Assembly: GCA_050291725.1 (NCBI GenBank)
Contig: JBNKKH010000033.1
Location: forward strand, 1-61,133
Source of the DNA: JAAGZL01 sp050291725
Lineage (GTDB): Bacteria; Pseudomonadota; Gammaproteobacteria; Chromatiales; Chromatiaceae
Direction: 5' to 3'
Length of the DNA: 61,133 bases
Both the position numbers and the translations under genes were made by a program. Positions 61,014 to 61,133 of the stretch are shown one piece after another. Numbering within the stretch: position 1 is the stretch's first letter; each line of letters opens with the position of its first letter. The notes under the pieces are model-generated. The model had not been told where the DNA came from. It did no database searches and saw only the letters and a program-made list of their open reading frames with translations.

Positions 61014-61133
61014 ATGAGCATCGGATTAATTATTGCGGTATTGGTTGTTTTGGCGGCTGCATGGTGGTGGTTTATCGGTAGAAACACTCCCAAATACCCA
61101 CCGTTAGAAATAAGTGATGATGACCCTCTAATG
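61014..61133 (+). CDS. Integron cassette 3 protein, N-terminal part (cut by right edge)
   Basis: An open frame of 40 codons runs from the ATG at 61014 to the window edge. It begins with a membrane anchor (MSIGLIIAVLVVLAAAWWWF) and continues with a polar acidic stretch (PLEISDDDPLM). It starts 11 bp after the attC2 right core, the usual cassette spacing. A membrane-tethered small protein is likely. Function unknown. Confidence 0.65.
   Translation, partial: MSIGLIIAVLVVLAAAWWWFIGRNTPKYPPLEISDDDPLM

Overview
The window reads as chromosomal DNA of a gammaproteobacterium. Nearly every gene is a core gammaproteobacterial gene in a familiar neighbourhood: pilGHIJ-chpA, gshB, yqgE-ruvX-pyrR-pyrBC', pilTU, proC-yggT-yggU, metXW, kdsDC-lptCAB-rpoN-hpf-ptsN, ftsYEX-rpoH and bioBFHCD. 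A paired YeeE/YedE sulfur-transporter-like locus, an HPr kinase gene inside the nitrogen-PTS cluster and a PyrK-like subunit beside pyrC' suggest a Chromatiales/Thiotrichales-like sulfur-metabolising lineage. That lineage call is inference and the species cannot be named from sequence alone. No rRNA, tRNA or CRISPR array was recognised.

Layout. 1-7235 (minus) is the twitching-motility chemosensory operon pilG-pilH-pilI-pilJ-chpA, with chpA cut by the left edge inside a 15-bp tandem repeat. 7630-15295 (plus) runs gshB, an apbE-like lipoprotein gene, tonB-like, yqgE, ruvX, pyrR, pyrB, a pseudo-dihydroorotase pyrC' and a PyrK-like flavo-iron-sulfur subunit. 15377-17575 (minus) holds the pilus retraction ATPases pilT-pilU. 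17770-24773 (plus) holds yggS, proC, yggT, yggU, a dynamin-like GTPase, metX-metW and a DUF4426 gene. 24786-34271 (plus) is the lipopolysaccharide-precursor and transport locus (antiporter, kdsD, kdsC, lptC, lptA, lptB), followed by rpoN, hpf and an incomplete PTS phosphorelay (ptsN, hprK, rapZ, an EIIA-Man-like gene, ptsH) with no enzyme I in the window. 34323-37844 encodes a GldA/F/G-like ABC system plus a DUF4340 protein, then mutM. 39064-40051 encodes two YeeE/YedE half-size membrane proteins. 40113-47674 (minus) runs M16 peptidase pair, rsmD, coaD, ferredoxin, ggt, a DUF1289-like protein and an unrecognised 391-aa protein. 47855-51713 (plus) is ftsY-ftsE-ftsX-rpoH. 52151-57909 (minus) holds a DAHP synthase and bioB-F-H-C-D. 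comF (plus) is followed immediately by an integron: intI (minus), an attI-like region with three direct repeats, and three cassettes (the last cut by the edge) separated by two 63-bp attC-like sites.

Most notable non-gene signals: a CIRCE (HrcA operator) directly upstream of rpoH; a possible small-RNA unit with a CUCCUCC stretch between two intrinsic terminators after rpoH; an intrinsic-terminator hairpin embedded in the signal-peptide codons of ggt; dispersed palindromic repeats and a 13-unit heptanucleotide array abutting gene 3' ends; REP-like sequences; and an integron integrase with an apparent extra N-terminal domain. The strongest candidate for something new is the integron: an enlarged integrase, an attI whose repeats overlap both candidate promoters, and small cassette proteins I cannot assign.
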